From NCBI RefSeq assembly GCF_019703515.2, contig NC_059351.1:22270001-22334000 (forward strand): a stretch of 64,000 nucleotides of DNA. The letters run 5' to 3'. Under the pieces are notes generated by a model that did not search any database, was not told the origin of the DNA, and saw nothing but the letters and a program-made list of their open reading frames with translations. The position numbers were made by a program, and so were the translations under genes. This stretch comes from Myxocyprinus asiaticus. Taxonomy: Eukaryota > Chordata > Actinopteri > Cypriniformes > Catostomidae. The first letter of the stretch is position 1. Every line of letters begins with the position of its first letter. Positions 34,023-45,758 of this stretch are shown piece by piece.

Positions 34023-34871
34023 CAGGGTTGGGAGGGTTACTTTTGAAATGTATTTCACTACAGATTACAGAATACATGCTGTAAAATGTAATTTGTAACG
34101 TATTCCATTAGATTACTCAAGGTTAGTAACGTATTCTAAATACTTTAGATTACTTCTTCAGCAATGGCAGATTTTTTTCACTTGATTAGACTATAAAAAC
34201 TCTGCCAGTACAGTAAGACAAAATACCCGTTAAAAATACAATCTCTGAAAAACCTAAATATCTTATGCAGTGTTGTTTCTAAAACAAGATAAATCAAATT
34301 GATCTTGTTTTAAGGATATTTAGATATTTTTACAGGAAAACAATACAAAAATTATCTTCAAGAATATGATTTCTTCCCTAATATCAAAGGTCTTACAAGA
34401 AAAAAAGAAATTATGATCCAACGTGATTTTTCTTGATAAAAAAATATGATCGTGTCTGGTAACGTGCATGTAAAATGTCTAGAAATAGCATTTTAGCTTA
34501 GTGTAAAGCTGACAATTTACACAAGGTTTATTTCCATTTCTTCTGCTCCAAACTTACTTCAAACTTACTTCTCTGTCTGCTCGTATGAATGTAACACATC
34601 ATAAGAAAGAGTTTCACCGCTGTTCAAATGCACTTTAGATCGCACCATTTATATGTATAAAATATTTTCCATCTGAAAGGACTAAATAATAAATGAAACA
34701 AATGACAATAAAATGCAAAGTAATCTCTTCTGTAATCAAAATACTTTTTGAATGTAACTGTAATCTAATTACCAATGATTTAAATTGTAACTGTAGTGGA
34801 ATACAGTTACTTATATTTTGTATTTTAAATACGTAATCCCGTTACATGTATTTCGTTACTCCCCATCCCTG
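34023..34871. repeat. MITE with CAGGGNTGGG ends, about 850 bp
   Basis: The left end CAGGGTTGGGAGGGTTAC and the right end GTTACTCCCCATCCCTG are inverse to each other. Subterminal blocks also pair, for example ATGTATTTCACTACAGATTA with the ATGTATTTCGTTACT region near 34846. The CAGGG tip is typical of hAT elements, but the target site is masked by microsatellites on both sides. No coding sequence. It resembles a dispersed cyprinid repeat. Confidence 0.65.

Positions 34872-34940
<69 letters not shown>
34872..34940. repeat. (TA)n(CA)n microsatellite
   Basis: (TA)n to about 34908 and (CA)n to about 34939, starting at the last base of the MITE at 34023-34871. Confidence 0.95.
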
Positions 34941-34941
<1 letters not shown>

Positions 34942-35034
34942 TAATATATTATGTCATTTTGCTAGTAACTACATCTTGTTTTAAGAACATTTCAATATTT
35001 TTACTGGAAAACAACAAGAAAAAAAAAAATCTAA

Positions 35035-35770
35035 TTAAAGGGATAGTTCACCCAAAAATGAAAATTCTCTCATCATTTATTCACCCTCATGCCATCCCAG
35101 ACTTTCTGGTAGCACTTTATTTTACAGTACTGTTCTACATTTACATACTAAATAATAACAAAAACTACAGTAATTACTAGGTACTAACCCCAACCCTTAC
35201 CTTAACCCATATTAAGTACAGATAGTTATCTAATATTACTCAGTACTTTCTTTGGTAAATACACTAAGTATACTGAAAGTACTGTAAAATAAAGTGCAAA
35301 CAACTTTCTTCTGCAGAACACAAAGATTTTTAGTAGAATATCTCAGCTCTGTAGGTCCATACAATGCAAGTGAATGGTGACCAGAATTCTGAAGCTCTAG
35401 TAAGTACATAAAGTCAGCAGAAAAGTAATCCATATGACAACAGTGGTTAAATCCATATAATTCAGGAATCAATACAATATGTGTGGGTGAGGAATGGTTC
35501 AATATTTAAGTCCTTCTTTACTGTAAATCTCCACCTTTGACCAGCCCCAACCAGTAGGTGGCTGAATGTGAAAGTGGAGATTTACAGTAGAAAAGGACTT
35601 AAATATTGATCTGATGGAGTATTGATTATGATATTATATAAATATTCTGAATATTAAACAAAAAATATTTGTTTGTGTTCTGTTGAAGAAAGACAGTCAT
35701 ACACATCTGGGATGGCATGAGGGTGAGTAAATGATGAGAAACTTCCTTTTTGGGTGATCTGTCCCTTTAA
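35035..35770. repeat. TTAA-ended MITE, copy B, carrying a nested MITE
   Basis: It starts TTAAAGGGATAGTTCACCCA and ends GGGTGATCTGTCCCTTTAA, with inner pairing of CTCATCATTTATTCACCCTC and GAGGGTGAGTAAATGATGAG. Both ends carry TTAA, as expected of piggyBac-type insertion; this is an inference from the ends alone. A second small inverted-repeat element is inserted at 35112-35297. Related copies: 38224-38837, 60929-61803 and a single end near 3900. Confidence 0.75.
35112..35297. repeat. Nested short MITE
   Basis: GCACTTTATTTTACAGTACT at 35112 and its exact mirror AGTACTGTAAAATAAAGTGC ending at 35297 bound this 186-bp element. The middle has ACTAACCCCAACCCTTACCT. It interrupts the host MITE between its ACTTTCTGG and AACTTTCTTCTGCAG blocks. 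Confidence 0.8.
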
Positions 35771-35814
35771 AAAAAAGAAAAAAAAAGAAAAAAAAATAGA
35801 ACTACTAATATATA

Positions 35815-37054
35815 CACTATATTGCCAAAAGTATTCGCTCATCTGCCTTTAGACGCATATGAACTTAAGTGACATCCCATTCTTAATCCATAGGGTTTAA
35901 TATGATGTCGGCCCACCCTATAACAGCTTCAACTCTTCTGGGAAGGCTTTCCGCAAGGTTTAGGAGTGTGTTTATGGGAATTTTTGACCATTCTTCCAGA
36001 AGCGCATTTGTGAGGTCAGACACTGATGTTGGACGAGAAGGCCTGGCTCGCAGTCTTTGCTCTAATTCATCCCAAAGGTGCTCTGTCGGGTTGAGGTCAG
36101 GACTCTGTGCAAGCCAGTCAAGTTCTTCCACACCAAACTCGCTCATCCATGTCTTTATGGACCTTGCTTTGTGCACTGGTGCGCAGTCATGTTGGAACAG
36201 GAAGGGGCCATCCCCAAACTGTTCCCACAAAGTTGGGAGCATGGAATTGTCCAAAATCTCTTGGTATGCTGAAGCATTCAGAGTTCCTTTCACTGGAACT
36301 AAGGGGCCAAGCCCAGCTCCTGAAAAACAACCCCACACCATAATCCCCCCTCCACCAAACTTCACAGTTGGCACAATGCAGTCAGACAAGTACCGTTCTC
36401 CTGGCAACCGCCAAACCCAGACTCGTCCATCAGATTGCCAGATGGAGAAGCATGATTCGTCACTCCAGAGAACGCGTCTCCACTGCTCTAGAGTCCAGTG
36501 GCGGCGTGCTTTACACCACTGCATCCGACGCTTTGCATTGCACTTGGTGATGTATGGCTTGGATGCATCTGCTCGGCCATGGAAACCCATTCCATGAAGC
36601 TCTCTACGCACTGTTCTTGAGCTAATCTGAAGGCCACATGAACTTTGGAGGTCTGTAGCGATTGACTCTGCAGAAAGTTGGCGACCTCTGCGCACTATGC
36701 GCTTCAGCATCCGCTGACCCCGCTCTGTCATTTTACGTGGCCTACCACTTCGTGGCTGAGTTGCTGTCATTCCCAATCGCTTCTACTTTGTTATAATACC
36801 ACTGACAGTTGACTGTGGAATATTTAGTAGCGAGGAAATTTCACGACTGGACTTATTGCACAGGTGGCATCCTATCACAATACCACGCTGGAATTCACTG
36901 AGCTCCTGAGAGCGGCCCATTCTTTCACAAATGTTTGTAGAAGCAGTCTGCATGCCTAGGTGCTTCATTTTATACACCTGTGGCCATGGAAGTGATTGGA
37001 ACACCTGAATTCAATTATTTGGATGGGTGAGCGAATACTTTTGGCAATATAGTG
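35815..37054 (-). mobile_element. Tc1 element, family II (nearly complete)
   Basis: The ends CACTATATTGCCAAAAGTAT and TACTTTTGGCAATATAGTG are inverted, with TA at 35813-35814 and 37055-37056. The element is 1240 bp and carries one minus-strand transposase gene with a single nonsense codon. The terminal repeats are short, unlike family I. An imperfect inverted flank (ATAGAACTACTA on the left, TAGTAGTTCTAT on the right) lies just outside the TA sites. Confidence 0.95.
35883..37004 (-). pseudogene. Tc1 transposase with one in-frame stop
   Basis: Residues read from 37004 (start uncertain; MGRSQELSEFQRGIVIG near 36918 is the likely Met) through the first helix-turn-helix (SSREISSLLNIPQSTVSGII). 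A TAG stop at 36783-36785 interrupts, and the same frame resumes at once and runs 299 codons to 35883. The second part has GRPRK (AT-hook-like), SDES with the first Asp, [15 protein letters not shown] with the second, and [11 protein letters not shown] with the Glu, 34 residues later (DD34E). All three catalytic residues are intact; only the nonsense codon separates this copy from a full frame. Confidence 0.92.
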
Positions 37055-37178
37055 TATATATAGTAGTTCTATCACAATGAGAAGATGTGCTTAATTGTCA
37101 TTAAAATAATGCCATAATGCAAAAAAAGGGTTTAATTTTCTTCAAAATACAATTTGTCTTGTAAAATATTGAAATATT

Positions 37179-37498
37179 GGTCACACTTTACATTAGGTGG
37201 CCTTAACTACTATGTACTAACATTAAGTACATAAAAGACTATGTATTTACTGTGTATTAACTACATGATCTACAAAATTCCCAAATTTGCTGCTACTGAG
37301 GCTGAGGTATGGGTAGGTTTAGGAGTAAGGGTAGGGTTAGGGGTAAAGTAAACAGTGTAACTAATACTGAACTAACACAATGTAATTAAATGTAAATACA
37401 TTACTTAAAAATGCAAAAACATGTATGTACATAATAAGTACATTGTATCAAATGGTTAAGTACATGGTAGTTATGGCCACCTAATATAAAGTGGAACC
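37179..37498. repeat. hAT-like MITE with 8-bp target duplication
   Basis: GGTCACACTTTACATTAGGT at 37179 mirrors the CCACCTAATATAAAGTGGAACC block ending at 37498, with inner pairing of GGCCTTAACTACTATGTAC and GTACATGGTAGTTATGGCC. The flanks GAAATATT (37171-37178) and AAAATATT (37499-37506) match at seven of eight bases. Non-coding. Confidence 0.75.
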
Positions 37499-38223
37499 AA
37501 AATATTATCCAAACAAATTTGTTTGTGAGATTTATCCTACAATGTATCTCAAGAAACTGCACTTGAATTACACCTAATTCAAGAATTATGCATAATTCAA
37601 ATTTTGTCTATTGTTGACAAAACTGTAGATGACTGTCAACACAAAGCAGCCAAAAGCCTACAAGGTTTGCACAGTAGAATGTGCTAAACCTTTTAAAAGA
37701 AAATCTTATAAAGTCTAATCTTTCTTACATCACGTTTGGAAAAGTCAAGCTGGCTCTATCTAGATATCCTGCCAAAATGCCATGCTCTTTGAATTCTCTT
37801 ATCTTGATATCAAAGCTGCAGTGAATAGTTCAGTCAAATCAATTGGCCCTGTCATCAGCAGTCTTTTCAAAAAGCTTTGAGCTAGATCATCTCAGTGTAC
37901 AACTGATAGGAGCAACTCATTTAAAGCCCCTTCAGAGATGAGGTAATGCAGGGAAAACAATAAAACAGTCAATGTAAATTTGTAATGAGTTTGTTTGGAG
38001 CTAATCTGAGATAGATTTAGGGGGGCTCTGATGCACTATGTGGCCTAAAAACAAGTGCACTCTATCTAGGGTTCGTTCATTACCATGAAAATCAAATCTA
38101 CTACTGGCAATCAAACTAAATCAGTTTCTTTAACTTCACATCTATTTGTTCAGTACAAAATCAGACTGCTCCTAATTTAATTATGCTTAACCCAAACTAA
38201 TATTGGCTTGTCACGTAAGTTGC
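37499..38223. other. Spacer, nothing recognised
   Basis: AT-rich sequence without open frames of interest or recognisable repeat ends. Confidence 0.4.
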
Positions 38224-38837
38224 TTAAAGTTCACCTAAAAGTGAAAATTTTCTCATGATTTACTCACCCTAATGCCATCCCAGATGTGTATTACTTTCTT
38301 CTGCAGAACACAAATGAAGATTTTTAGAAGAATATCTCAGCTCTGTAGGTCCATACAATTCAAGTGAATGGTGACCAGAACTCTGAAGCTCCAAAAAGCA
38401 GAAAAAGGCGGCATAAAAAGTTATCCATAAGACTCCAGTGGTTTAATCCATGTCTTCTGAAGTTATCTGGTTTCTAGGTACGATCATGATTTCAAGCTTC
38501 CTAGTGCCATCTATCGGCTGTGCACATGCGTCAAGCAGTAGGAAGTGTAATCGAAGATTGATATTACAGAAGACATTACAGAAGATATTGATTAAACCAC
38601 TGGAATCTTATGTTTTTATTTGTATGCTGCCTTTTGCCGCTTTTTAGAGTGTCAAAATGTTGGCACCCATTAACTTGCATTGTATGGACCAACAGACCTG
38701 GGATTTTCTTCTAAAAATCTTGATTTGCGCTCTGCATAAAAAAAATAAAAAAATAAAGTCACACACATCTGGGATGGCTTGAGGGTGAGTAAATGATGAG
38801 AGAAGAAGTTTCATTTTTGGGTGAACTATTCCTTTAA
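38224..38837. repeat. TTAA-ended MITE, copy C
   Basis: It begins TTAAAGTTCACCTAAAAGTG and ends TTGGGTGAACTATTCCTTTAA. Inner blocks match copy B (TATCTCAGCTCTGTAGGTCC, TGGTGACCAGAACTCTGAAG) and the two halves pair over about 250 bp (AAACCACTGGAATCTTATG against ATAAGACTCCAGTGGTTT). Non-coding; the frame at 38450-38647 is incidental. Confidence 0.8.
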
Positions 38838-38983
38838 ATGTTTTATGAATTATGTATGATTATGGATCTTAATGAATTTGTCATAATTATAATTTTTATT
38901 TTTGTCCTCAAATAAAAAAAAAGTTAATCTAAAATGTTCTTGTGTTTATTTCATTATTACCAAATCTTATATTATACAGTATA

Positions 38984-40192
38984 CACTGGCGGCCAAAATT
39001 TGGAATAATGTACAGATTTAGCTGTTTCAGAAGGAAATTGGTACTTTAATTCACCAAAGTGGCATTCAACTGATCACAAAGTATAGTCAGGACATTACTG
39101 ATGTAAAAAACAGCACCATCACTATTTGAAAAAAGTCATTTTTGATCAAATCTAGACAGGCCCTATTTCCAGCAGCCATCACTCCAACACCTTATCCTTG
39201 AGTAATCATGCTAAATCACTTGCCATTATATCAAACACAGTTGAAAGCTATTTGGTTCATTAAATGAAGCTTAACATTGTCTTTGTGTTTGTTTTTGAGA
39301 TGCCACAGTATGAAATAGACTGGCATGTCTCAAGGTCAATATTAGGTCAAAAATGGCAAAAAAAAAGAAACATCTTTCTCTAGAAACTCATCAGTCAATC
39401 ATTGCTTTGAGGAATAAAGGCTATACAATGCTTGAAATTGCCAAAAAACTGAAGATTTCATACAAAGGTGTACACTACAGTCTTCAAAGACAAAGGACAA
39501 CAGGCTCTAAAAAAGACAGAAAGAGATGTGGAATGCCAGATGTACAACTAAACAAGAGGATAAGTACAACAGAGTCTCTAGTTTGAGAAATAGACAACTC
39601 ACATGTCCTCAGCTGACAGCTTCATTGAATTCTACCTGCTCAACACCAGTTTTGTGTACAACAGTAAAGAGAAGATTCAGGGGTGCAAGCCTTATGGGAA
39701 GAATTGCAAAGAGAAAGCCACTTTTGAAACAGAAAAACAAAAAGAAAAAGGTTAGAGTGGGCAAAGAAACACAGACATTGGACAACAGATAATTGCAAGA
39801 GAGTGTTATGGACCTTAACCCCATTGAGCTTTTGTGGGATCAGCTAGACTGTAAGGTGTGTGAGAAGTGCCCGACAAGACAGCCACATCTATGGCAAGTG
39901 CTACAGGAAGCGTGGGGTGAAATGTCACCTGTGTATCTGGGCAAACTGACAGCTGGAATGCCAATGATCTGCAAAGCTGTCATTGCTACACATGGAGGAT
40001 TTTTTGATGAGAATTCTTTGAAGTAGTTTAAGTTCTGAATTTTTTTTTCAAATTGTAATAGTAATTTTTCATGTTATTAATGTCCTGTCAATACATTGTG
40101 ATCAGTTGTATGCCACTTTGGTGAATAAAAGTACCAATTTCTTTCCATAAGAGCAAAATCTGTATATTATTCCAAACTTTTGGCTGCCAGTG
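38984..40192 (+). mobile_element. Non-autonomous Tc1/mariner copy B, internally deleted
   Basis: The ends CACTGGCGGCCAAAATTTGG and CCAAACTTTTGGCTGCCAGTG are inverted, with TA at 38982-38983 and 40193-40194. The plus strand encodes a transposase N-terminus from 39353 (MAKKKKHLSLETHQSIIALR, KLKISYKGVHYSLQRQ). After several stops comes a C-terminus at 39793-40026 (MDLNPIELLWDQLDCKV, HLWQVLQEAWGEMSP, RMPMICKAVIATHGGFF). The catalytic core is deleted at the same junction as in the 17644-18843 copy. Confidence 0.9.
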
Positions 40193-40241
40193 TATATCAA
40201 ATATTTATAATTAAAATTGTATTTTTCTAAAATAATATTGT

Positions 40242-42397
40242 CTAGGGTTGGGCCATATGTAAAAAATATTTTATTGATAATTGCCTTAAAATATCGCGAT
40301 ATATATCGTCAACCCCCCAGCCGAGGGTCGGTGAATATTTTTGCTTTATTGATTTTGCTTTAAAAAATTTATTTATTGAAACACAAAAACCAAACAACAG
40401 ACATTTCTAAATTCAAATTGCACTTTAAATTAAATGAATTAAACAGGCAATTAAGGCAATTAAAATAATGAAGTGATCAAAAAATATTATTTAACCAACT
40501 CTGCAAATTCAAACATTTACCGTCTCCAACAGCCCCATTTGCCATCACGCAAGCATCTATCAATGACAACAGGTGGAAAATTACTAATAGCCTACAGATT
40601 AAGAACTAAGACAATTATATATGTAAAGATAATAATAATCATAATAATAAAGCCTGATAAATTCCCTTGTGTTCCCAAAGTAATGCTGCCAAATGTGTTC
40701 TTATCGAATTTGTGTTTGTATTGTGTTTTGTTCATACAGTAAATAAAACAACTCAATTTTAGGTTCAAGGTGAACATGTCTTGTATTATTTTATGATTTA
40801 ATCACTTTTGTCTTTGTTTCTTTAATAAAAAGATATATATTACCAAACCTGCAGAGTTGCGTTCACAATGCAAGACAACCGCATTGTAATATATATATAT
40901 TAGATTAATATGGCACTATCATTAAACCTCTGTAATTTTGTCTGGCGCAGTCACGGCAGATCACTCTCGCACTTCAAACATTTCATCCCTCGTGCTCAAA
41001 ACGCACATCTCCCTCCCGCTCCTGGTTTCAGCCGAACTCATACAACACCTGTGGCTATGCAATCGTATTTTAACGCTCCTTGTTTGCAATGAAGCGATTT
41101 CCATTTGTATGCCCGCGTTACGTACCGTTACACCCCTAGAACCTGATGCATTATTTTACACATCATTTAACAATATACAATAATTTATTATTTGTTATTT
41201 ACAATATCATTACAATTGAGAAAAAGGATATATGGTTTATGACTAGATTTCATGACACCCAAAAAGTTCTGTTTACTTAATGCTTTATATTTCATTTTGC
41301 ACTTTATTTTACCTGGCAAACCAACTTGTGCTTTTACACTCACTGGCTTTTTAAAATGAATCTCTCTATGAGATTTTTAAGGGATCATAGGCTATAACTT
41401 GGGAAATTCCTCTTCCATGTTTTCAGCAGTCTGTTATGAACTAAAAACAATTTTGTATGACTGGCTGTGAATAAAGTCTAAAGTGATTATTTAAGACCAA
41501 CACAGCTGCCACAGCCGCTCAGAGAAAGATAAAATATAATGAACCGTGCATGTGAAAGTGGCAGGATTTTATGTGTACCAGCATCATTTGTGCGCTGCCT
41601 ATACCTGCCACTAGCAAAACTGCCTTTGATTTGCCGCTTTCAGCATAACTCTCATTGAAAATGAAGACAATTGCACTTGCCGCTTCCGCCTAGTTTGCCT
41701 ATGCCTAGAAACGGCCCAGGTTCCAAAGCGCCTTTACACAATAATGTTTTTTCCTTCTAAATTTAGCTTTATTAATCAGCATGTTACAACCCTTTAATAA
41801 TAAACAAATAGATTTCTGTTCTAATTTTGTGAAAATTAATCCGATTTCATCATCTCTGGCATGCATGACAAGTCTTTCTCACTTTAATGAAAATATAAAA
41901 ATGGTCCATTCAGACATTTTCTAAATTTCCTCTCAGGGGACACCCCTGAACTCCCATACAGCATAATTCCTCTGTCACAAGGGCTTCGATGCCCCAATAC
42001 TTGGGTATCTGAATGTAAAGAAATGTAAAAATATATCATTTGAATGTAAAAATATTCAAACAATTACTGGACTGCTGTCATTATGCTTCAAAACAAACAG
42101 ATGATCCTTTAACATTCACATCCATATTTTATAGACAAACTCTTTAAAATATTGCAATATTTTTGGTAGAAGATCCCTCAGACCCCACTGCTTTGACTGT
42201 CTCTGGGCCCCCATTGCAGTTTTGTAGAGACTATTTTACTGTTTAGGATTTATTTATTTTTTTCTTCTTTTCTTCTGCCAACTTGGAAATTAAAAAAAGT
42301 GCAATGTGCAAAAGTGCACTGTATTTCGTGACAAATATTGATATCGAACGATATGTAAAACAATATTGTGATAATATTTTTGGCCATATCGCCAAGT
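40242..42397. repeat. Possible hAT-like composite, ends only
   Basis: GGTTGGGCCATATG and AAAATATCGCGATATATATC at 40246-40308 resemble one end of a teleost repeat, and GATATCGAACGATATG with TTTTTGGCCATATCGCCAAG at 42331-42397 resembles the opposite end. GTACCGTTACACCCCTAG near 41122-41139 looks like the tip of another hAT-type repeat in between. The interior has no coding sequence. Whether this is one decayed element or several fragments cannot be decided by eye. Confidence 0.3.
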
Positions 42398-43500
42398 GTT
42401 ACGAGATAGCATTTCAATGACTGCATTTTTTTTACAGTTATTACAGTTACTGTTTCTTAACTTAAATATTTTGTAAATTATAAAGTAATATGCATTGTCT
42501 TTAAAAAAAAAAAAAAACATACAGTTAACTTATACAGTTAATTACTAATTTCTATTCTATTTTTTTGTCATTAAAATGAGTGTACACTAAATTAAAAAGT
42601 TTGTTAAAATTACAATAAAATACTTTACAGTAAAATACAGTGATGATGATAGTACAAATGTGACGAGATTGCATTTCAGTGATGGTCTTTAAACTGAAGG
42701 GGGTCGCACACCGGACGCGTCTGGCAGACGACATGGCACATTCTAAAATTCGAAACAACACTTTTCAATGAAGGTACGTACACCCAGCTACGACTCTGGA
42801 GGCTTCTCAAATTTCTGCTGTGTCACGGGGAGCAACTCGCATATTTCCCATTAAATTCAACCCAAATTATTATCAAAAGGACATACTGTAGTTCATTTAC
42901 TCGAGCGTTGTTCTTTCTTGAAGGGAAAAACCTTGGTAACTTGTGTGTACTGTCTGCCACCTGAACAGCATTGACGAGCCCTGTGTTTGATACCTGTGCC
43001 GTGTCCTAGCCGCGGCGCTTCTCATCCGGTGTGTGACTGCTTTGTGTGTGTACACTAAATACAAATGTTTTCATTTATAATACAGTAAAAATACTTTACT
43101 ATAAAATGCAATGATGATGATAGAAGTGTTACGAGATAAATACTGAAATGCTTTTATTACAGTTATTGTTTCCATTCTCTTTAAATATTAATTTGTAAAT
43201 AAGGTAATATGCATTGTCTTTAAAAAAATAACTTGGTTAACAGCAAACTTTTACAGTTAACTACTAATTATACTCTGTCTTTAAACTGAGTGTGTACAGT
43301 AAATGTTGATACAAGTGTTTCAAGATTGCATTTCAGTGACTTTATTTTTTTACAGTTATTACAGTTTACTGTTTCCTTGTTAAATATTAATTTGTAAATT
43401 ATAAGGTAATATGTACTGTATTTAAAACACTTTTACTGTATATGGTATAGTAACTTACAGTTAAACAATTAACACGTTTTCACTGAGTCATTTTTTCCCC
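42398..43500. repeat. Diverged tandem repeats of about 200 bp, split by a MITE
   Basis: Blocks such as CGAGATTGCATTTCAGTGA, TTTTTTTACAGTTATTACAG, TAATATGCATTGTCTTTAAA and ATACAGTTAATTACTAATT recur starting near 42398, 42655, 43126 and 43311. A MITE at 42697-43042 separates the copies. Non-coding. Confidence 0.6.
42697..43042. repeat. MITE inserted in the tandem repeats
   Basis: GGGGGTCGCACACCGGACGC on the left and GCTTCTCATCCGGTGTGTGAC on the right are imperfect inverses. The interior is more GC-rich than the surrounding sequence. A target duplication is not evident. It resembles a dispersed cyprinid element with GTCGCACACCGG tips. Confidence 0.5.
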
Positions 43501-44293
43501 CCAGCTAAAATGTAAAAAAAAAAAAAAATTGTTTTTAGAGTGCAAAGACTCCATATCAAAAGTATTGTACAATAAGTATCATAATGAAAAGAAAACAATT
43601 AGCATTTATCATCTCTTTACAGGTGTTGTTTGTGCTTAAATTGATAAATATTTTAGGTTTATATCACAGGTTGTGTACAAGATACACTTGTAATGTGCAT
43701 TAAGCTTTGTGGAAGTAGAAAATATTTCAAACAGAATTCAGACATTAAAATCTAAATAATAACAAACACCTTTTGACAAGTGTGCAAGAAAGACTAAACA
43801 AGTGACATGATAGTGCACAATTATGTGCAACCACTACATAATATGCAAAAATAAGTTCAGTTTGTGATGGAGCTATTAGCACACTGTATGTCTCTCTGTA
43901 AATAAGCTTTCACAAGGTACCATACATACTTAGCTGTGTGGGAACAGCTTATGGCAAGACTCTATTTGGATATACCTTTTTTGGGTATATAAAAAAAAAG
44001 AAAAAAATGCCAGGCATGTTTACTTAATTAGAGCAAAATTGACAAAGTTTAACATGGCGCCTGGTAAAGTATGAATCCAATGTTTACTAAAGTGTTGTAC
44101 TGAAGAAACAGGTTTACCTGAAAACTACAGTATTCTCTAAAGACAACTGTTTGTACGACAGAGAGTTGCATGTTGAGACAAAGGAATTTCATGTGAATTT
44201 ATTTAAATTAAATTAAGGAATTAAGGCATTTCTGTATTACTAGCATCACCAAAAGGAATTGCTAAATTAATAACTCACCAATGACTATATATA
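43501..44293. other. Spacer, nothing recognised
   Basis: AT-rich sequence with A-runs near 43516 and 43991; no frame or element end. Confidence 0.4.
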
Positions 44294-45756
44294 CAGGTGC
44301 ATCTCAATAAATTAGAATGTCGTGGAAAAGTTCATTTATTTCAGTAATTCAACTCAAATTGTGAAACTCGTGTATTAAATAAATTCAGTGCACACAGTCT
44401 GAAGTAGTTTAAGTCTTTGGTTCTTTTAATTGTGATGATTTTGGCTCACATTTAACAAAAACCCACCAATTCACTATCTCAAAAAATTAGAATACATCAT
44501 AAGACCAATAAAAAAAACATTTTTAGTGAATTGTTGGCCTTCTGGAAAGTATGTTCATTTACTGTATATGTACTCAATACTTGGTAGGGGCTCCTTTTGC
44601 TTTAATTACTGCCTCAATTCGGCGTGGCATGGAGGTGATCAGTTTGTGGCACTGCTGAGGTGGTATGGAAGTCCAGGTTTCTTTGACAGTGGCCTTCAGC
44701 TCATCTGCATTTTTTGGTCTCTTGTTCCTCATTTTCCTCTTGACAATACCCCATAGATTCTCTATGGGGTTCAGGTCTGGTGAGTTTGCTGGCCAGTCAA
44801 GCACACCAACACCATGGTCATTTAACCAACTTTTGGTGCTTTTGGCAGTGTGGGCAGGTGCCAAATCCTGCTGGAAAATGAAATCAGCATCTTTAAAAAG
44901 CTGGTCAGCAGAAGGAAGCATGAAGTGCTCCAAAATTTCTTGGTAAACGGGTGCAGTGACTTTGGTTTTCAAAAAACACAATGGACCAACACCAGCAGAT
45001 GACATTGCAGCCCAAATCATCACAGACTGTGGAAACTTAACACTGGACTTCAAGCAACTTGGGCTATGAGGCTATGAGCTTCTCCACCCTTCCTCCAGAC
45101 TCTAGGACCTTGGTTTCCAAATGAAATACAAAACTTGCTCTCATCTGAAAAGAGGACTTTGGAACACTGGGCAACAGTCCAGTTCTTCTTCTCCTTAGCC
45201 CAGGTAAGACGCCTTTGACGTTGTCTGTGGTTCAGGAGTGGCTTAACAAGAGGAATACGACAACTGTAGCCAAATTCCTTGACATGTCTGTGTGTGGTGG
45301 CTCTTGATGCCTTGACCCCAGCCTCAGTCCATTCCTTGTGAAGTTCACCCAAATTCTTGAATCGATTTTGCTTGACAATCATAAGGCTGCGGTTCTCTCG
45401 GTTGGTTGTGCATCTTTTTCTTCCACACTTTTTCCTTCCACTCAACTTTCTGTTAACATGCTTGGATACAGCACTCTGTGAACAGCCAGCTTCTTTGGCA
45501 ATGAATGTTTGTGGCTTACCCTCCTTGTGAAGGGTGTCAATGATTGTCTTCTGGACAACTGTCAGATCAGCAGTCTTCCCCATGATTGTGTAGCCTAGTG
45601 AACCAAACTGAGAGACCATTTTGAAGGCTCAGGAAACCTTTGCAGGTGTTTTGAGTTGATTAGCTGATTGGCATGTCACCATATTCTAATTTTTTGAGAT
45701 GAAATAAGAAATAAATGAACTTTTCCACGACATTCTAATTTATTGAGATGCACCTG
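44294..45756 (-). mobile_element. Tc1 element, family I copy 2 (defective)
   Basis: CAGGTGCATCTCAATAAATT at 44294 and its complement ending at 45756, each flanked by TA (44292-44293, 45757-45758). Compared with copy 1, the right terminal repeat lost about 110-120 bp: TTTTTTGAGAT is followed at once by GAAATAAGAAATAAATGAAC. The element is 1463 bp. The sequence is otherwise almost the same as copies 1 and 3. Confidence 0.95.
44574..45619 (-). pseudogene. Tc1 transposase, family I copy 2, frameshifted
   Basis: Two overlapping frames (45050-45619 and 44574-45053) together cover the whole protein. The break is an 8-bp tandem duplication, GGCTATGAGGCTATGAG near 45061-45077, where copies 1 and 3 have GGCTATGAG once. 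FSDES lies in the first frame; FQQDLAPAHT and LNPIENLW lie in the second. This copy also lacks the Arg codon of LMRIVKQ and has VMIWAAMSS. Confidence 0.93.
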
Positions 45757-45758
45757 TA

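Noticed and set aside
35902..36597. 231-codon plus-strand frame
   Set aside because: Antisense of the family II Tc1 transposase; its length follows from the coding constraint on the other strand.
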